A stretch of 64,000 bases of DNA from Streptococcus halotolerans (GCF_001598035.1 NZ_CP014835.1:1051001-1115000); one strand, 5' to 3'. Positions 20,801 through 30,006 are shown, numbered from the stretch's first letter. The notes: a model not told the origin generated them from the sequence alone. Made by a program: numbers and translations.

Positions 20801-21478
20801 CTAACTTTTCTTGCGGATAGTAAAATGCTGATGTTGTCCACCTGCTTTGTCAGAAGCTTTAGCAGGATTGTCTCTTTTTTGCTTTTGACTTTGCGTTTTT
20901 GGTCGACGTTTTCGACTTGAAAAATGCTCATTGTCATTGGAAAGTTCTGATCGTTTAGAGTTATTTTTAGATGATGTTACTTTTCGAGATTTCTCGGTCT
21001 CTTTTTGGGAAGTAGGGTTAGTCGTTGTGACTTTAGTTGATTTGCGTTTACGACTACGTTTTCGCTTAGAAACTTTTTCTTCTTCAAAAGCTATTTCCAC
21101 AGGTTGCTCATTCTCCAAAATGAAATAAGCGCACCCAAAGGCACAGTATTCTTTCAGATAATCATCAATTCTAGATAATCGACTAGATCTTCGGACATTA
21201 TGATTATCTCTAAAAAAACCTTTAATCCGTAACTGATCACTCGCCCAATCACCGACAAGGTAATCATATTTTAAAAGAATCTCTGAGAAACGTTGCCCAA
21301 AAGTTTCTGAGTTAAAGGCATCCTTATTATTTTGAACCAGCTTAAAATGAATAGCGCCATCTTCACTCTTGACCATATCCCCAAAATGAAGAAAACTAGG
21401 TCCTGGAAATTTATTATAATTGAATTGTTCTGGTAACACTTCTTTTCGCAAGGCAAATCCTTTCTTGTTATCAGCCAA
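20801..21478 (-). CDS. yutD: YutD family (DUF1027) protein with basic tail
   Basis: A 225-residue protein. Residues 1-~125 form the YutD/DUF1027 domain (FNYNKFPGPSFLHFGD, LLKYDYLVGDWASDQLRIKGFF, YLKEYCAFGCAYFIL). Residues ~130-225 are a low-complexity K/R/S/T tail, typical of the streptococcal forms and suggestive of nucleic-acid or ribosome contact. The function is unknown. The gene starts a short unit with the VanZ-like gene. Confidence 0.82.
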   Translation of the reverse strand: MADNKKGFALRKEVLPEQFNYNKFPGPSFLHFGDMVKSEDGAIHFKLVQNNKDAFNSETFGQRFSEILLKYDYLVGDWASDQLRIKGFFRDNHNVRRSSRLSRIDDYLKEYCAFGCAYFILENEQPVEIAFEEEKVSKRKRSRKRKSTKVTTTNPTSQKETEKSRKVTSSKNNSKRSELSNDNEHFSSRKRRPKTQSQKQKRDNPAKASDKAGGQHQHFTIRKKS

Positions 21479-21573
21479 ATTGGTTTTTGTAAACCTTTTT
21501 AGCTATTTCTCTGTTGATGTAATCCTTTCTATTATACACTATTTAGCCTTGTTTGTACCTCTTGACACATCAT

Positions 21574-21600
21574 AAAAAAGCAGACCACAGCCTGCTTTTA
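21574..21600 (-). terminator. Terminator after the 21.6-22.8 kb membrane-protein gene
   Basis: On the minus strand AAAAGCAG pairs with CTGCTTTT around a 10-nt loop, followed by T residues. It begins directly at the stop codon of the upstream gene and insulates yutD. Confidence 0.8.
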
Positions 21601-22809
21601 CTAAGACTCATCTTGATCTGAGTATTTCTGAACAAGGTAGTATTCTCCGTCATTTTCTATAAAATCGAGAGTCACATAGCTTAGCTTACCATCCTCAGAA
21701 TCATAATCACTATAGGTGACATTTAACATTTTTGAGACACCATCTCCATAGTTAGAGAGATGAACAAAGGCATCTTTTGGATCTCCATATTTCTTCTGAA
21801 TATGACTCCACTTGCTTCCACCTTTTCCTGTTTCATAATCACCCTGCATTAACTTGTCATACTCTGCCTTAGTCCAATTTGATTTGTAATTGTGATTAAG
21901 CTTAACCGCTTCGCTGATCCCGTAAGCACTGCCACTAGATAAAATAAAGCGCCCATCGTATTGTTTTTCAAAACGAAGACGCGTTTCCTTACGGTTAACG
22001 CCACTTCCTGATTTGTAAGTCAAGGTCAGAGCATTTCCTGAAACTTCAGCATCATTTGCCTTACCATGGTTTTTGATGATTTCCTTTAAGCTAGTACCTT
22101 CTTTATTATCATAACCAGCAAATGTTAAAGCTGTAAAATCCTTTTCAGTCCAAGCAAACGACGCTTTTTTGTCAATATAATCATTAACGTCTGTGCTATC
22201 TGCTTCATCACCCTTATCAGAATGATCAAGAGCATCATCTTTATTCATTTCTTGGCTGTTTCTTTGGTCGAGAGCAGCAAGTTGCTTTTCTTGATAATGA
22301 TGAAACATCAATGCCCCCAATGAAGAAAGAAGAACAAGTCCAGCCACCACTGTTGCTACAATAGATAAGAGCTTTCCTGATTTCTTAAGATTTAAGAAGA
22401 GAACCACTCCAGCAAAACTAAGATTTAAAACAGAGAGCACCAAGAAAATGACAACAAAGGGCGTCAGCCAAGCCGCCAATAGTAAACTCAATGACAAGAC
22501 CAATGATACAATCGCTAAAATGATACCAAGTTTACCAGCTGATTGCATGGGTTCATTTGTTACTTGACTGGCTTCTGGAACTTGCCAATCAAAATCAGTT
22601 ACGGATTGCTGAGACTTCGTTGTCTCTACTCTTTTGTTCTGAACAGAAGTCGCTGTCTCTGAATCCCCTTGGCCCTGATGAAAACCAGCAATACGCAACA
22701 TCTGAGATGGGTCAAATCCCCCTTCTTTCGCTGCCATAAATTCATCTGACGTTGGTTTACGTCCCACAACCGTCTCAAATAGTCTTACCCACTCTTCTTT
22801 TGTAGCCAT
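21601..22809 (-). CDS. Unrecognised membrane protein with extracellular domain
   Basis: The start at 22809 (MATKEEWVRLFETVVGRKP) is chosen for AAGGAGG 6 nt upstream; it gives 402 residues. Residues 1-~85 are soluble and Q/S/T-rich; ~90-170 contain three membrane segments (LGIILAIVSLVLSLSLLLAAW, FVVIFLVLSVLNLSFAGVV, LLSIVATVVAGLVLLSSLG). The rest is a charged, D/E/K-rich outer region with two related segments (around FTALTFAGYDNKEGTSLKE and the later AEYDKLMQGDYETGKGGS), which looks like a tandem pair of lipoprotein-type domains. No enzyme motif. Conserved-looking, function unknown. Confidence 0.75.
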   Translation of the reverse strand: MATKEEWVRLFETVVGRKPTSDEFMAAKEGGFDPSQMLRIAGFHQGQGDSETATSVQNKRVETTKSQQSVTDFDWQVPEASQVTNEPMQSAGKLGIILAIVSLVLSLSLLLAAWLTPFVVIFLVLSVLNLSFAGVVLFLNLKKSGKLLSIVATVVAGLVLLSSLGALMFHHYQEKQLAALDQRNSQEMNKDDALDHSDKGDEADSTDVNDYIDKKASFAWTEKDFTALTFAGYDNKEGTSLKEIIKNHGKANDAEVSGNALTLTYKSGSGVNRKETRLRFEKQYDGRFILSSGSAYGISEAVKLNHNYKSNWTKAEYDKLMQGDYETGKGGSKWSHIQKKYGDPKDAFVHLSNYGDGVSKMLNVTYSDYDSEDGKLSYVTLDFIENDGEYYLVQKYSDQDES

Positions 22810-22894
22810 AAGAGCCTCCTTTACCATTTTATACATTCTACCATGATTAAAATCGTTTTCATAGGTTTGTCATCACATTCAAGCACAATTATGG

Positions 22895-22900
22895 TATAAT
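22895..22900 (+). promoter_or_regulatory. Extended -10 promoter of the cyclophilin gene
   Basis: TGGTATAAT (TGn plus TATAAT) lies 32 nt upstream of the cyclophilin start codon. No strong -35 at 17 nt is visible, which fits an extended -10 promoter. Confidence 0.55.
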
Positions 22901-22932
22901 TTCACTAATTCATTTGTTAAATAGAGGTTACT

Positions 22933-23733
22933 ATGAAAAAATTATTGCTAATCAGTTTAGTTGGTCTTATTTTTTTAACAGGTTGTGACAAGGTGGAACG
23001 AACCCTCAAAGGCGATGATTATGTCAATCAAAAAAAGTCACTTCAACAAGCCAAAGAAGCCAATACTAAATATCAAAAAGATATTCAAAAAGCCTTGAAA
23101 TCAGATCAAGATGCCTTTCCCCAGTTATCTGATAAGGTAGCCAAAGATGAGAGTCAAGTCATTTTATCCACAAGTCTGGGAGATATTAATATCAAACTGT
23201 TCCCTAAATATGCGCCGCTAGCTGTGGAAAACTTTATCACTCACGCTAAAGAAGGTTACTATGATGGCTTAACCTTCCACAGGGTTATTAAAGAGTTTAT
23301 GATTCAAGCAGGTGATCCAAATGGCGATGGTACTGGAGGCCAATCTATTTGGAACGGGAAAGACTCTAACATTGACTCAGGTACTGGTTTTAAAAATGAA
23401 ATCACACCCTTCCTCTACAATCTTAGAGGTGCGCTTTCTATGGCTAATGCTGGGTCAGATCGTACTAACGGCAGCCAATTTTTCATCAATCAAAATCCTA
23501 AGAACCAAGCCAACCAAGTCAAAGAAGGTGATTACCCTACGCCAATTATCGATGCCTACAAAGATGGGGGAAACTTGAGCTTGGATGGTAAGTATACTGT
23601 CTTTGGCCAAGTCATTTCTGGTATGGATATTGTGGACAAGATTGCCGCAGTCGAAACTGGTGATAGGGACAAACCAAAAGAAAAGGTTACCATTAACAAA
23701 ATTACGGTTAAACAAGAAGCCAAAAGCAAGTGA
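22933..23733 (+). CDS. Cyclophilin-type peptidyl-prolyl isomerase lipoprotein
   Basis: A 266-residue secreted foldase. The signal peptide MKKLLLISLVGLIFLTGC ends in the lipobox LTGC, so it is anchored outside the membrane. The cyclophilin domain (~75-260) carries FHRVIKEFMIQAGDPNGDGTGG, RGALSMANAGSDRTNGSQFFI and YTVFGQVISGMDIVDKI, including the catalytic arginine and phenylalanine. In S. pyogenes an equivalent gene also lies at the end of the metal-transporter locus. RBS AGAGG. It converges on the metal permease gene. Confidence 0.93.
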   Translation: MKKLLLISLVGLIFLTGCDKVERTLKGDDYVNQKKSLQQAKEANTKYQKDIQKALKSDQDAFPQLSDKVAKDESQVILSTSLGDINIKLFPKYAPLAVENFITHAKEGYYDGLTFHRVIKEFMIQAGDPNGDGTGGQSIWNGKDSNIDSGTGFKNEITPFLYNLRGALSMANAGSDRTNGSQFFINQNPKNQANQVKEGDYPTPIIDAYKDGGNLSLDGKYTVFGQVISGMDIVDKIAAVETGDRDKPKEKVTINKITVKQEAKSK

Positions 23734-23844
23734 TAGCCGTTAACACTCAATGAAAATCGATATAGGATTGACTCACTAAAGCCTAAATATAAGGCAAGAT
23801 CATCAGACATATCAAACTTTTTACTTTTGAAATAAATTCTCATC

Positions 23845-23895
23845 AAAAAACACAGGCAGAAGATGCACTAACACCATCTTCTGCCTGTGTTTTTT
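23845..23895. terminator. Bidirectional terminator between cyclophilin and metal-permease genes
   Basis: A perfect 21-bp stem with a 9-nt loop and A/T runs on both sides. It serves the two convergent transcripts. Confidence 0.92.
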
Positions 23896-24742
23896 AGATT
23901 GGTTTTCTCTTTGAAATGAGAACCACGATGTTTTTAACTAATAAAAGAACTAGAAAACTAATCAGAGCTACTACTGCTGAAATACCAGAAACGGTCACAT
24001 CAAGCAGCATTCCCAAGTAATATCCCAAACTAGCCAATAGAATGGATGAAAGGAGACTAAGCATCGTAAAAGTCAGAAAAGTCTGCGACCATAGGCTAGC
24101 TATCATGGCAGGAGCAACCAAAAAGCTAATGACTGTGATTGAGCCCAAACTATCAAAAGCAGCCACAATCGTCAAAGAAACCAGAAAGGTCAGAGACATT
24201 TTCAGCAGTCCAAGATTGACTCCCACCAACCTAGCCTGTGTTTTATCGAATAAATAAAGAGACAAACGTCGAAAGTATAGGAAATAAAAGAGTGCTAGAA
24301 AAATTAAAAGTAAACTCCCCCTCAATAAGGCAACCGGTAAATCAACTCCCAAAAGTTGGCTTCTCACAAATGGCGTAAAAAGAACTTCTCCCATCAAGAC
24401 CACATCTAAATCCAAATGAACATTTCTAGCAAATAAAGAAATCAGCATAACTCCCAGTGCGAAAAAGAATGTAAAAACTAAACCTGTCGCTGCATCTTGG
24501 GCGACTTTTTGACTATGAATGGCTTCAATCATAACAATCGTCAGTACCCCAAATACACTGGCACCAATCAATAGCAAGGGAGAATTTAAATCTTGTGTCA
24601 GAAAGAATCCCAACACAATTCCCAAAAGAACTGAGTGTGACAAAGCATCTGCAAGCATACTTTGATTGCTGATCACTAAAATGTTACCAATCAAACTGCA
24701 AGACATAGCAGTAACAATCATTATTAAAAGCACTTCAGACAC
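23894..24742 (-). CDS. Metal ABC transporter, second permease
   Basis: An ABC-3 family integral membrane subunit (about eight segments) with the conserved LADALSHSVLLGIVLGF and FLVAPAMIASLW motifs. I choose the GTG at 24742 (282 residues): AAAGGAG lies 7 nt upstream and GTGTCTGA overlaps the stop of the first permease by 8 nt. An ATG at 24784 would give a longer overlap without a ribosome site. Two distinct permeases suggest a TroCD/MntCD-type pore rather than the single-permease MtsC/PsaC arrangement. Confidence 0.88.
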   Translation of the reverse strand: MSEVLLIMIVTAMSCSLIGNILVISNQSMLADALSHSVLLGIVLGFFLTQDLNSPLLLIGASVFGVLTIVMIEAIHSQKVAQDAATGLVFTFFFALGVMLISLFARNVHLDLDVVLMGEVLFTPFVRSQLLGVDLPVALLRGSLLLIFLALFYFLYFRRLSLYLFDKTQARLVGVNLGLLKMSLTFLVSLTIVAAFDSLGSITVISFLVAPAMIASLWSQTFLTFTMLSLLSSILLASLGYYLGMLLDVTVSGISAVVALISFLVLLLVKNIVVLISKRKPI

Positions 24743-25595
24743 GCCGATTCTCCTTTCGAATATGGGTAGACCAGAAAAAAGCAATCCCTAAGCAGCACAT
24801 CATGCAAACAATAATGGCCGGTCCCGTAGACATTCCACGAATACTAGAACTCATTAAACTTCCCAAAAAGGCAGAGGCCATTGCCATCAGACTTCCTAAA
24901 ACTAAGGTTTGCTTATAGGTTTTGCCTAACAATAGACCAAAAATACTCGGTGCAATGAGGAAACTGCTCATCAAGATAGCACCGACTACTTTCAAACCAA
25001 CGGCAATCAAAGCTGTCATCAATATAACTTGACCTCCTTTAATCAACGATAGAGGTAGGCCACTCATTTGGGCAAACCCTTCATCGAAAAGGTAAAGCGT
25101 TAGACGTTGGAAAAAACAAGCGAATAGTCCTAATGCCACAAGGGAAACTCCCAGAATCAAATAAATATCTGATTTTTGAATAAAGGCAGCCTGCCCAAAT
25201 AAATAAGTCTGAAGCCCAGCCTGAGAAGCATTCTGATAATGATGATTCCCCTGAAGAAGATTCTTCAAGACCATCCCTAATCCAAAAAACGAAGCTGATA
25301 CCAAGGATAAGGCATTAACGAAGCTCTGCCCACCATAAGTATTAATAACGTAAATCAGACTGTAAGAGAGAAGACCTGTCAGCATGGCTCCCAACATCAG
25401 AAGTAAAGGATTGCGTGATTCAAAAACCATAAAGGCTAAGATGACCCCTGGGTAAGACGCATGACCAATGGCATCTCCAATAAGGCTTTGGCGCTTCAGG
25501 ACGCTAAGCGAGCCCAGCAAGCAAGAGGCGAGTGCAAAAACCGATGTTCCAAAGGCTACGGTCAAAAAAGAATAGTCCGTCAAAACAGCTAACAT
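24735..25595 (-). CDS. Metal ABC transporter, first permease
   Basis: A 286-residue ABC-3 permease with about eight membrane segments. Family motifs are SLIGDAIGHASYPGVILAF and SSFLIAPSIFGLLLGKT. It is predicted to pair with the following permease to form the Mn/Zn/Fe translocation path. It begins 1 nt after the ATPase gene and overlaps the next gene by 8 nt. Confidence 0.9.
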   Translation of the reverse strand: MLAVLTDYSFLTVAFGTSVFALASCLLGSLSVLKRQSLIGDAIGHASYPGVILAFMVFESRNPLLLMLGAMLTGLLSYSLIYVINTYGGQSFVNALSLVSASFFGLGMVLKNLLQGNHHYQNASQAGLQTYLFGQAAFIQKSDIYLILGVSLVALGLFACFFQRLTLYLFDEGFAQMSGLPLSLIKGGQVILMTALIAVGLKVVGAILMSSFLIAPSIFGLLLGKTYKQTLVLGSLMAMASAFLGSLMSSSIRGMSTGPAIIVCMMCCLGIAFFWSTHIRKENRRV

Positions 25596-25596
25596 C

Positions 25597-26355
25597 TCAA
25601 TCCCCCTTACGCCTTGTCAAGAATGGCGATTGTGACAAAACTTGATAAGTTGCTTGGTAATTTTCTTCTGTCAAGACTTGGTTGATAGTCCCCTGAGCAA
25701 TTGTTTTTTTGTTGAGCCAAACAAGGTAATCAAAATAAGTTGCCACACTTTGAAGATCATGGTGAATAACGACCGAGGTCTTCTTCTCCTTTTGAAAATC
25801 GCGAAGAATATCCATAATCTTCTGTTCTGTCTTGATATCGACACCAGCCAGTGGCTCATCCATTAGATACAAGTCAGCTTCTTGAGCCAGCGCTCTAGCT
25901 AAAAAAACCCGCTGTCTCTGTCCACCAGATAGTTGGTCGATTTGGCGTTTTTGAAAATCTAGCAAATCCATTTTTTCTAGAGCAGCTAAGGTTGCTTCCT
26001 TATCTTTTTTCCCTGGTTTCTTAAACCAATTATCAATCAAAGAATAGCGTCCCATCAAAACTATATCAAAAACCCTTGCTGGAAATTGCCAGTTCACTTG
26101 ACTCGCCTGGGGAATATAAGCTACTTTTCGAGCTAACCACTGGGGAGAAGGTTGGTCATTGCCGAGTAGGGAAATATGACCAGTTTGAGCCTTCTCCAAT
26201 TGGAGAAGACTCTTAAATAAAGTGGACTTCCCAGCCCCATTGGGACCAACAATAGCCGCACGACTCCCCTTAGGAATCTCTAAATTTAGATGAGATAGGG
26301 CTTGATTTGATTGATAAGATACGGATAAATCCTTAATTTGAATAGCTGTTTCCAT
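25597..26355 (-). CDS. Metal ABC transporter, ATP-binding subunit
   Basis: A 252-residue ATPase with Walker A GPNGAGKST, Q-loop YIPQASQVNW, signature LSGGQRQR, Walker B LYLMDEPLAGVD and the switch histidine in VVIHHDL. These are typical of Mn/Zn/Fe importers. It lies 143 nt after the binding-protein gene; a hairpin in that gap could reduce read-through, giving less ATPase than binding protein. Confidence 0.93.
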   Translation of the reverse strand: METAIQIKDLSVSYQSNQALSHLNLEIPKGSRAAIVGPNGAGKSTLFKSLLQLEKAQTGHISLLGNDQPSPQWLARKVAYIPQASQVNWQFPARVFDIVLMGRYSLIDNWFKKPGKKDKEATLAALEKMDLLDFQKRQIDQLSGGQRQRVFLARALAQEADLYLMDEPLAGVDIKTEQKIMDILRDFQKEKKTSVVIHHDLQSVATYFDYLVWLNKKTIAQGTINQVLTEENYQATYQVLSQSPFLTRRKGD

Positions 26356-26462
26356 AATAGTTAGTTACTCTTTTCAGAGTGCCCTTCCTTTCTAAAGAGT
26401 TATTGAGATAAGAGAATGGTACCACTTATCGTTGGGAGATAGGTCTCAAGTGTCATGACAAT

Positions 26463-26491
26463 TTGAGAGGAAACGTTAATTTTCCCCTCAA
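26463..26491 (-). promoter_or_regulatory. Hairpin between binding-protein and ATPase genes
   Basis: TTGAGGGGAAA pairs with TTTCCTCTCAA (one G-T pair) around a 7-nt loop, just after the lipoprotein stop. There is no strong T run, so it is more likely a read-through attenuator or mRNA stabiliser than a full terminator. Confidence 0.5.
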
Positions 26492-26498
26492 TCGCTTT

Positions 26499-27437
26499 TT
26501 ATTTCAGTGAGTCAACAATAAGCTTAGTATTGTGCTTGTACATGTCAATATAGCTGTCACCATCTTGACCTTCTGGTGCTAATGAATCTGAAAATAGTTC
26601 TTTACCTTCACCTGAAACAACATCTACTTTACCACCTTTAGCAGCAACTGCTTCTTGTAGTTTTTTCATACGTTCTGGATTTGTTGTTGATTCAGTGAAA
26701 ATAGCTTTGATATGATGTTTATTGATCAAGTTGACCGTTTCCATCATGTCACTGTTAGCGACTTCGGAATCGGTGCTAACCCCCTGTGGTGCATACAAGG
26801 TAAAGTCGTAACGACGGGCAAAATAGTTAAAGGCATCGTGTGGTGTAACCAAGTAGCGACTTTCTTTTGGAATAACGGACAAGGCATCCTTATTCCATTG
26901 ATCCAATTTATCTAAGTCAGCAAGGTATTTTTTAGTATTTTTAGCAATTTCTTTTTGATGCTCCGGTAGCAATGACTTCAATTCTTCGGAAGCTTCCTTG
27001 ACTGCTTTTTGGTACAAGTTAATATCAAACCAGAAGTGAGGATCCACGACTTCTTTGCCATCTTCATCCATGGTACCAATATCTTTTTTGGTAAAGTTTT
27101 TTGTCACAGCTGTTCCTTTTCGTTCCAAGGCATCCACCATTTTCCCTTCAAAGTGTAAACCATGATACAAGACCAAATCAGCTTTTTGTAATTTTTTTAA
27201 ATCACTTGACTTGGCAACATAAAGATGTGGGTCTTCACCAGCCGGTATAATTAACTCACGTTTGACATAATTACCCGCTAACTGTTTGACCATATCATTT
27301 AGAAATGACGTGGTAACGGTAACAACTGGCTTATCATGCTTAGCATTTGACGCTTGACTACTCTCTTTAGAGCCACAAGCTGTCAAACCAACAAGAACTA
27401 ACAGTAAGAGTGATAGGCATTTTAGTATTTTCTTCAT
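26499..27437 (-). CDS. Metal-binding lipoprotein of TroA/MntA type
   Basis: A 312-residue solute-binding lipoprotein (signal peptide with lipobox LTAC at residues 18-21). Cluster A-I family ligands are visible: a histidine in GEDPHLY (~73), a second in DPHFWFD (~135), a glutamate in FTESTTNP (~236) and an aspartate in GDSYIDMY near the end. PQGVSTDSEV and the ligand spacing look closer to TroA/MntA proteins than to the MtsA/PsaA type usual beside this regulator. Manganese is the likely main substrate, but iron or zinc cannot be excluded. First gene of the four-gene operon. Confidence 0.88.
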   Translation of the reverse strand: MKKILKCLSLLLLVLVGLTACGSKESSQASNAKHDKPVVTVTTSFLNDMVKQLAGNYVKRELIIPAGEDPHLYVAKSSDLKKLQKADLVLYHGLHFEGKMVDALERKGTAVTKNFTKKDIGTMDEDGKEVVDPHFWFDINLYQKAVKEASEELKSLLPEHQKEIAKNTKKYLADLDKLDQWNKDALSVIPKESRYLVTPHDAFNYFARRYDFTLYAPQGVSTDSEVANSDMMETVNLINKHHIKAIFTESTTNPERMKKLQEAVAAKGGKVDVVSGEGKELFSDSLAPEGQDGDSYIDMYKHNTKLIVDSLK

Positions 27438-27467
27438 CTGAAAACTCCTTAAATAGGTTTATAAAAT

Positions 27468-27487
27468 AAATTAGGTATACTTAATTT
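27468..27487 (-). promoter_or_regulatory. Candidate DtxR-family operator of the metal transporter
   Basis: A 20-bp palindrome, AAATTAGGTATACTTAATTT, with one mismatch, lying downstream of the predicted -35 (TTGACA, 27518-27523 on the minus strand). It resembles operators of streptococcal ScaR/SloR/MtsR-type metal regulators. Confidence 0.65.
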
Positions 27488-27534
27488 TATAAATAGACTA
27501 ACCTTTTATTTTTATCTTGTCAACAATTTTCCGT

Positions 27535-27555
27535 AAATTTTGCTATACTTAATTT
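27535..27555 (+). promoter_or_regulatory. Second half-palindrome at the regulator promoter
   Basis: TATACTTAATTT, identical to one arm of the operator at 27468-27487, overlaps a TATACT -10-like sequence just before the regulator gene. The opposite arm is imperfect. It suggests autoregulation by the same metal regulator. Confidence 0.45.
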
Positions 27556-27581
27556 AGGATATGAATTAAGAAAGTAATATT

Positions 27582-28250
27582 ATGACTCCAAATAAAGAAG
27601 ATTACCTCAAACGCATTTATGAATTGAGTGAGCACAACGCTAAGATTACCAACAAAGAAATTGCCGCACAGATGGACGTTTCGCCGCCTGCTGTATCTGA
27701 AATGATCAAAAAAATGATCCATGAAAACTGGATCACAAGGGACAAACAAAAAGGATATCTCGTTACTGAAAAAGGAATGGTTCTGATTTCTAGTCTCTAT
27801 CGAAAGCATCGCTTAATCGAGTTATTTTTAATCAAAGATTTAGGCTACTCTGAAAAAGAAGTACATGAAGAAGCTGAAATTTTAGAACACAGCGTTTCTG
27901 ATAAGTTTATCGATCGTTTAGAGAAAATTCTTGATTTTCCTGAGACTTGCCCGCATGGAGGGAGTATTCCTCGAAAAAATGAATGTCTCAATGAAACCTA
28001 TACTAACTGCTTAACAGATGTCACAGAACTTGGCTGCTATAGTTTAAAACGTTATCATGATCATGCTGACTTATTAAATTACTTAGAAGAACATAACTTT
28101 CACTTATTAGATTCATTCGAACTGATTGAAATTGATGATTACACCAAAACGATGACCATCATATCTGAAAAATGGTCCTTAACACTTCCCCAAATCGTTT
28201 GTCAGGAACTTTTTGTCGAGAAGCATCTCGATTCAGCAAAACCCAACTAA
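27582..28250 (+). CDS. mtsR: DtxR-family metal-dependent repressor (MtsR/SloR-like)
   Basis: A 222-residue regulator. The N-terminal winged helix (residues 1-~70, MTPNKEDYLKRIYELSE, NKEIAAQMDVSPPAVSEMIKKM) and the dimerisation/metal domain (HRLIELFLIKDLGYSEKEVHEEAEILEHSVSD, with Glu/His ligands, then CPHGGSIP) are clear, followed by a C-terminal SH3-like domain. It is divergent from the metal ABC operon. The location matches mtsR of pyogenic streptococci, with mtnN originally beyond it. Symbol by analogy. Confidence 0.88.
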   Translation: MTPNKEDYLKRIYELSEHNAKITNKEIAAQMDVSPPAVSEMIKKMIHENWITRDKQKGYLVTEKGMVLISSLYRKHRLIELFLIKDLGYSEKEVHEEAEILEHSVSDKFIDRLEKILDFPETCPHGGSIPRKNECLNETYTNCLTDVTELGCYSLKRYHDHADLLNYLEEHNFHLLDSFELIEIDDYTKTMTIISEKWSLTLPQIVCQELFVEKHLDSAKPN

Positions 28251-28327
28251 CTAGTATTATAGGGATTACCTAGACCACTTACGCTCCAAACCCATTGACT
28301 ACATGAGGTACTTGATACTATTAAAAA

Positions 28328-29718
28328 GGCTCTATAATTTCTGTAGTGGGTAAATTCCCATCGGAGATTATGGAGTCTTTTTGAATATAGCAAAAAAGTC
28401 CCATATAACTTATAATGAAAAGCAACCAAACCACTCATTAGAAAGACTTATATGGAACAACTAGATGATATCAAAGGTTCACTCGACATTAAAGACCCTA
28501 ACATCACTTTTGAAAAGCAATTTGACAAGTTCTTCACTCACAGAGAATACCGTGCCCTGTTTGTCAAGGAAAAATGACAAAGTACGATTTCCAAAAGCCT
28601 TGCAAAATTCCCTATTTGGAAATGGCGGGTTGTAAAGTACTGATTCGTCTCAAAAAGCGTCGCTTCAAATGTCAAGCGTGTGGGAAAATGGCTGTCGCTA
28701 AGACCTCTCTAGTCAGAGAAAATCATCAGATTCCCAACATCATTAACCACAAAATCACCGACAAACTCATGAGCCGTGAAGCAATGACAAAAATCGCTGA
28801 AGACCTGTCTGTTTCTGTCTCAACCGTCTATCGGCAACTCAACCGCTTTGAGTGCAAGACCGATTTAACCTGGTTACCTGAGAACATGTCCTGGGATGAG
28901 TATGCTTTCAAGAAGGGAAAGCTGAGCTTTATTGCCCAAGATTTCGATGCTAACAAGATTATCGCTATCCTTGATGGGCGGACGCAAGCTGTCATCAGAA
29001 ATCATTTCATGCGGTATTCTCACAAGGTGCGCTGTCGTGTCAAAGTCATCACCATGGATATGTTTAGTCCCTATTATGACATCGCTAAGACACTATTTCC
29101 TAAGGCGAAGATTGTACTTGATAGGTTCCACATTGTTCCACATTTATCTCGTGCCATGAACCGTTTCCGTATCCAAATCATGAACCAATTTGAGCGTCAA
29201 TCTCACGACTATAAGGCCTTAAAACGTTACTGGAAACTCATCCAACAAGACAGTCTAAAACTCAATGATAAACGATTTTATCGTCCGACTTTTCGCATGC
29301 ACTTGACCGATCAGGAGATTGTGCAAACGTCTTTTGGGCCACTCTGATGAACGACGCCACCACTATGACCTCTTCCAATGCCTTCTCTTTCATTTCCAAG
29401 AAAAGCAGGAGAAACACTTCTTTGAACTCATTTCTGATACCATCAAAACAGGTCCATCCCATCTTCAAGACCGTCTTGTCAACCTTTCTAAAAGACAAAG
29501 AGAAGATTATTAATGCCTTGAAACTACCTTATTCCAACGCTAAACTAGAGGCGACCAACAACCTTATTAAAGTCATTAAGCGAAATGCTTTTGGCTTTAG
29601 GAAGATGAAAACTTCAAAAAACGGATTTATCTTGCTTTGAATACAACAAAAGAGAAGACCAAACTGGTCCTCTCTCGGTGTTAACTATAAGTCAACCCAC
29701 TACAGTTGACAAAGAGCC
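28328..29718 (+). mobile_element. ISL3-family element, decayed copy 1
   Basis: 1391 bp with imperfect terminal repeats (GGCTCT...CTGTAGTGGGT at both ends). It is flanked by a perfect 8-bp duplication ATTAAAAA (28320-28327 and 29719-29726), the usual ISL3 target size. Compared with copy 2 (39279-40696) it has an internal deletion of ~28 bp near 28555 and single-base indels near 29324, 29445 and 29605. It inserted at the A-tract of the terminator downstream of mtsR. Confidence 0.93.
28452..29684 (+). pseudogene. Transposase of ISL3 copy 1, frameshifted
   Basis: Reads as the same transposase as 39403-40662 but broken. The zinc-finger segment CPDCQGKM is largely deleted, frame is lost again where GTGCAAACG replaces GTGCAACG, and twice more later. 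The longest intact piece covers 28574-29347. Not expected to be active unless supplied in trans by copy 2. Confidence 0.92.
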
Positions 29719-29721
29719 ATT

Positions 29722-29759
29722 AAAAAAACTTTGAACATTTTGCCGTTCAAAGTTTTTTT
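29722..29759. terminator. Terminator, probably the original mtsR terminator
   Basis: A perfect 15-bp stem AAAAAAACTTTGAAC with an 8-nt loop and T run. The ISL3 insertion split it from mtsR: the element's target duplication ends in this A-tract. Without the element it would lie ~75 bp after the mtsR stop. Confidence 0.85.
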
Positions 29760-29987
29760 AGAAATCAAAGCAGCTAATTAAAAGAACAATACATCATCAT
29801 TTTTCATTTCTTATTATGGGCCTATAGCCACGTCATTTTGTTGCCCATTATACCTAAAACCTACCAAATGCGCATGCGAGGAAGTGTTGATAATTGGACG
29901 AGTCTTTTTACCATTTGACAATCCTAGAAAAACAGCTGTCACCAATCTAGAAAGTAAAAAACATTGCACCAGCGACGACTAGACAAA

Positions 29988-30006
29988 CGCTTGGGAACAG
30001 CGGAAG
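29988..30006 (+). repeat. TRD-start repeat (AWEQRK site), inverted copy
   Basis: CGCTTGGGAACAGCGGAAG, opposite in orientation to the copies at 31962-31980, 34188-34206 and 34809-34827. With flanking bases it matches the second-TRD site of hsdS (34188-34206) best, over about 22 bp. Confidence 0.85.
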
